A stretch of DNA of 5,402 bases from GCA-2862585 sp963991165 (GTDB lineage: Bacteria; Bacteroidota; Bacteroidia; Flavobacteriales; UBA7312), in the NCBI GenBank assembly GCA_963991165.1, contig CAXDOW010000128.1, positions 1 through 5,402 of the forward strand. The letters run 5' to 3'. Below the pieces are notes generated by a model, which was not told the origin of the DNA, made no database searches, and saw only the letters and a program-made list of their open reading frames with translations. Shown here in pieces: positions 4,167 through 5,402 of this stretch (positions are counted from its first letter, which is position 1; each line of letters starts with the position of its first letter). The translations under genes were made by a program, and so were the position numbers.

Positions 4167-5267
4167 ATGTTAAGATTAACCGCTCCTATTAACAGCTTGG
4201 GATATGGTGTTGCTGGATACAATATCTTTAAAGAGTTATTTAAAATTAATTCGTCCACAGCACTATATCCTATTTCAAAACCGGAATTTGTTGATGATGA
4301 CATCTTGCAAGGAATGCGGAATCGTAACAATAAAAACAACTGGACTGCACAACCCTCTGTTAAAATATGGCATCAAAACGACGTACATACCCACATTGGA
4401 AAAGGTTTGCATGTTGGATTTCCCATCTTCGAACTAACAGAGTTTAATGAAGAAGAGAAAATGAGTATGTCTCACTGCGACAAGCTGTTTGTGTGCTCTC
4501 AGTGGGCAAAAGACGTTGTGATGGATCAATGTCCTCCAATATCATATCGGGGTATTACGTTCGAAAGATTTGTTGATGAAGAAAGAGTTCATGTTGTGCC
4601 TCTTGGTGTAGACGCAGAACTATTTCAGCCACACATTAGCAAGCGTGATGCGACAATATTTTTCAATTGTGGAAAATGGGAAAAACGCAAAGGTCATGAC
4701 GTTTTGTTAGAATGTTTCAATACTGCATTTGAACCTACAGACAATGTAGAACTGTGGATGATGTGTGAAAATCCATTTATTGGCGAAATGAACCAACAAT
4801 GGGTAGATTTATACAAAAACTCACCAATGGGCAGCAAAATAAGAATAATTCCAAGACAACAAACACACAAAGATGTGTATAATATAATGAAGCAAGCTGA
4901 CTGTGGAGTATTTCCAGCAAGGGCTGAAGGTTGGAATCTTGAACTGCTGGAAATGATGGCTTGCGGCAAGCACGTTATAGCAACCAATTATTCAGCACAC
5001 ACAGAATTTTGCAACAAAGACAACTGCCACTTGGTTGAAATTAACAAGCTTGAAGAAGCTCATGATGGGGTTTTCTTTTCGGGCAAACTTGGAAAGTGGG
5101 CAAGCTATAATCAGTCAGCAAAAGACCAGTTAATACATCACCTTAGAGTTGTTCACAAGTTAAAGAGCCTTCATGGTTGCATTTCAAACCCAGAAGGAAT
5201 TAAAACTGCAAGAAAATTTAGTTGGAAAAATTCAGCACGGGAGTTGTTAAATGGACTCGAACTTTAA
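4167..5267 (+). CDS. second GT4-type glycosyltransferase (GT-B fold)
   Basis: This encodes 366 residues from the chosen ATG. It opens directly with a first strand and glycine loop typical of these enzymes, LRLTAPINSLGYGVAGYN (2-19). Later come KLFVCSQWAK (106-115), VHVVPLGVDAELF (141-153, the domain-linker turn), FFNCGKWEKRKGHD (165-178, donor diphosphate site) and AEGWNLELLEMMACGK (253-268) with the EX7E pair Glu254 and Glu262. ATNYSAHTEF (272-281) is the usual segment after it. Length is normal for GT4 enzymes. The frame is open upstream to an ATG at 4077, but those 30 codons lie in the terminator and promoter region and add no fold element. It differs clearly from the glycosyltransferase at 2343 in sequence and codon use, so it is not a recent duplicate. 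Its 3' end overlaps the next gene by 17 bases. Donor and acceptor are unknown. Confidence 0.87.
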   Translation: MLRLTAPINSLGYGVAGYNIFKELFKINSSTALYPISKPEFVDDDILQGMRNRNNKNNWTAQPSVKIWHQNDVHTHIGKGLHVGFPIFELTEFNEEEKMSMSHCDKLFVCSQWAKDVVMDQCPPISYRGITFERFVDEERVHVVPLGVDAELFQPHISKRDATIFFNCGKWEKRKGHDVLLECFNTAFEPTDNVELWMMCENPFIGEMNQQWVDLYKNSPMGSKIRIIPRQQTHKDVYNIMKQADCGVFPARAEGWNLELLEMMACGKHVIATNYSAHTEFCNKDNCHLVEINKLEEAHDGVFFSGKLGKWASYNQSAKDQLIHHLRVVHKLKSLHGCISNPEGIKTARKFSWKNSARELLNGLEL

Positions 5268-5402
5268 GACACCAAGAAAGATTTTAGATTTTTATCGACA
5301 AGGGTTTGTAGGGGCGGTTTGCGACGAAGAAGATGTTAAGAAGCTTCTTGGCGAACTTCCCATGCCGGTCTTTGGGGCTGCTGCATACGACCTTTACGGA
5401 AG
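5251..5402 (+). CDS. start of an unidentified gene, cut by the window edge
   Basis: Only about 50 codons are visible. The protein begins MDSNFKTPRKILDFYRQG and continues through an acidic segment (CDEEDVKKLLGELP) to a small-residue/aromatic stretch (FGAAAYDLYG). The start is well supported: GGGAG at 5239-5243 lies seven bases before the ATG, and the frame stays open to the edge. It overlaps the end of the glycosyltransferase by 17 bases, so the two are probably co-translated. I faintly associate the AAYDLYG region with large marine phage proteins of unknown function, but do not claim a family. Confidence 0.6.
   Translation, partial: MDSNFKTPRKILDFYRQGFVGAVCDEEDVKKLLGELPMPVFGAAAYDLYG

Noticed and set aside
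4067..4339. Minus-strand open frame of 90 codons
   Set aside because: It overlaps the glycosyltransferase and terminator in antisense, has no ribosome binding site and no recognisable motif.
4878..4883. TATAAT inside the second glycosyltransferase gene
   Set aside because: The best -35-like hexamer (AAGACA) is 19 bases away and the site lies mid-gene with no downstream start nearby; probably chance in AT-rich codons.
4694..4987. Minus-strand open frame of 97 codons, rich in hydrophobic residues
   Set aside because: It is the antisense shadow of the well-supported glycosyltransferase; the composition is a by-product of the sense codons.

Overview
The window looks like a piece of a tailed-phage genome (Caudoviricetes), most likely from an uncultured marine or other aquatic phage. 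All genes lie on the plus strand and are packed head to tail with overlaps or short gaps. The DNA is AT-rich. The large protein at 1115-2311 has a C-terminal module that I recognise from memory as common in T4-like cyanophages and related marine phages. No integrase, transposase, rRNA, tRNA or CRISPR array was seen. The host cannot be determined from this window.

Layout. (1) 1-1065 holds three small genes: a very basic 73-residue protein; a 142-residue protein with an N-terminal hydrophobic anchor and residues arranged like a RecB-type PD-(D/E)XK nuclease core; and a 119-residue protein with one membrane segment, an eight-lysine linker and a small helical RuvA-C/UBA-like domain. A perfect consensus sigma-70 promoter (TTGACA, 16 bases, TATAAT) lies across the junction of the first two genes. 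(2) 1115-2311 has its own promoter and strong ribosome binding site. It encodes a 398-residue multi-domain phage protein, probably related to head assembly or structure. (3) 2343-3994 is a two-gene cassette: a GT4-type glycosyltransferase whose last 22 bases overlap a radical SAM enzyme with extra cysteines for an auxiliary cluster. (4) 3995-4166 is non-coding, with a strong branched intrinsic terminator followed by a TATAAAT late-promoter-like box. (5) 4167-5267 encodes a second, unrelated-looking GT4-type glycosyltransferase. It overlaps the start of a further gene that runs off the right edge.

How it may fit together. The two glycosyltransferases and the radical SAM enzyme suggest the phage builds or attaches a sugar, perhaps on virion proteins, a host surface glycan or DNA; the sequence does not say which. 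The glycosyltransferase/radical SAM pair has codon use unlike its neighbours. ATA is 13 of 14 isoleucine codons in the radical SAM gene and 19 of 29 in its partner, but 0 of 10 in the gene just upstream. CTAG tetranucleotides are also dense there. This supports a separately acquired cassette inserted between a structural-type gene and a terminator/promoter unit. The most interesting points are this cassette, the possible membrane-anchored nuclease-fold protein, and the terminator whose 5' arm mimics a perfect Shine-Dalgarno sequence.
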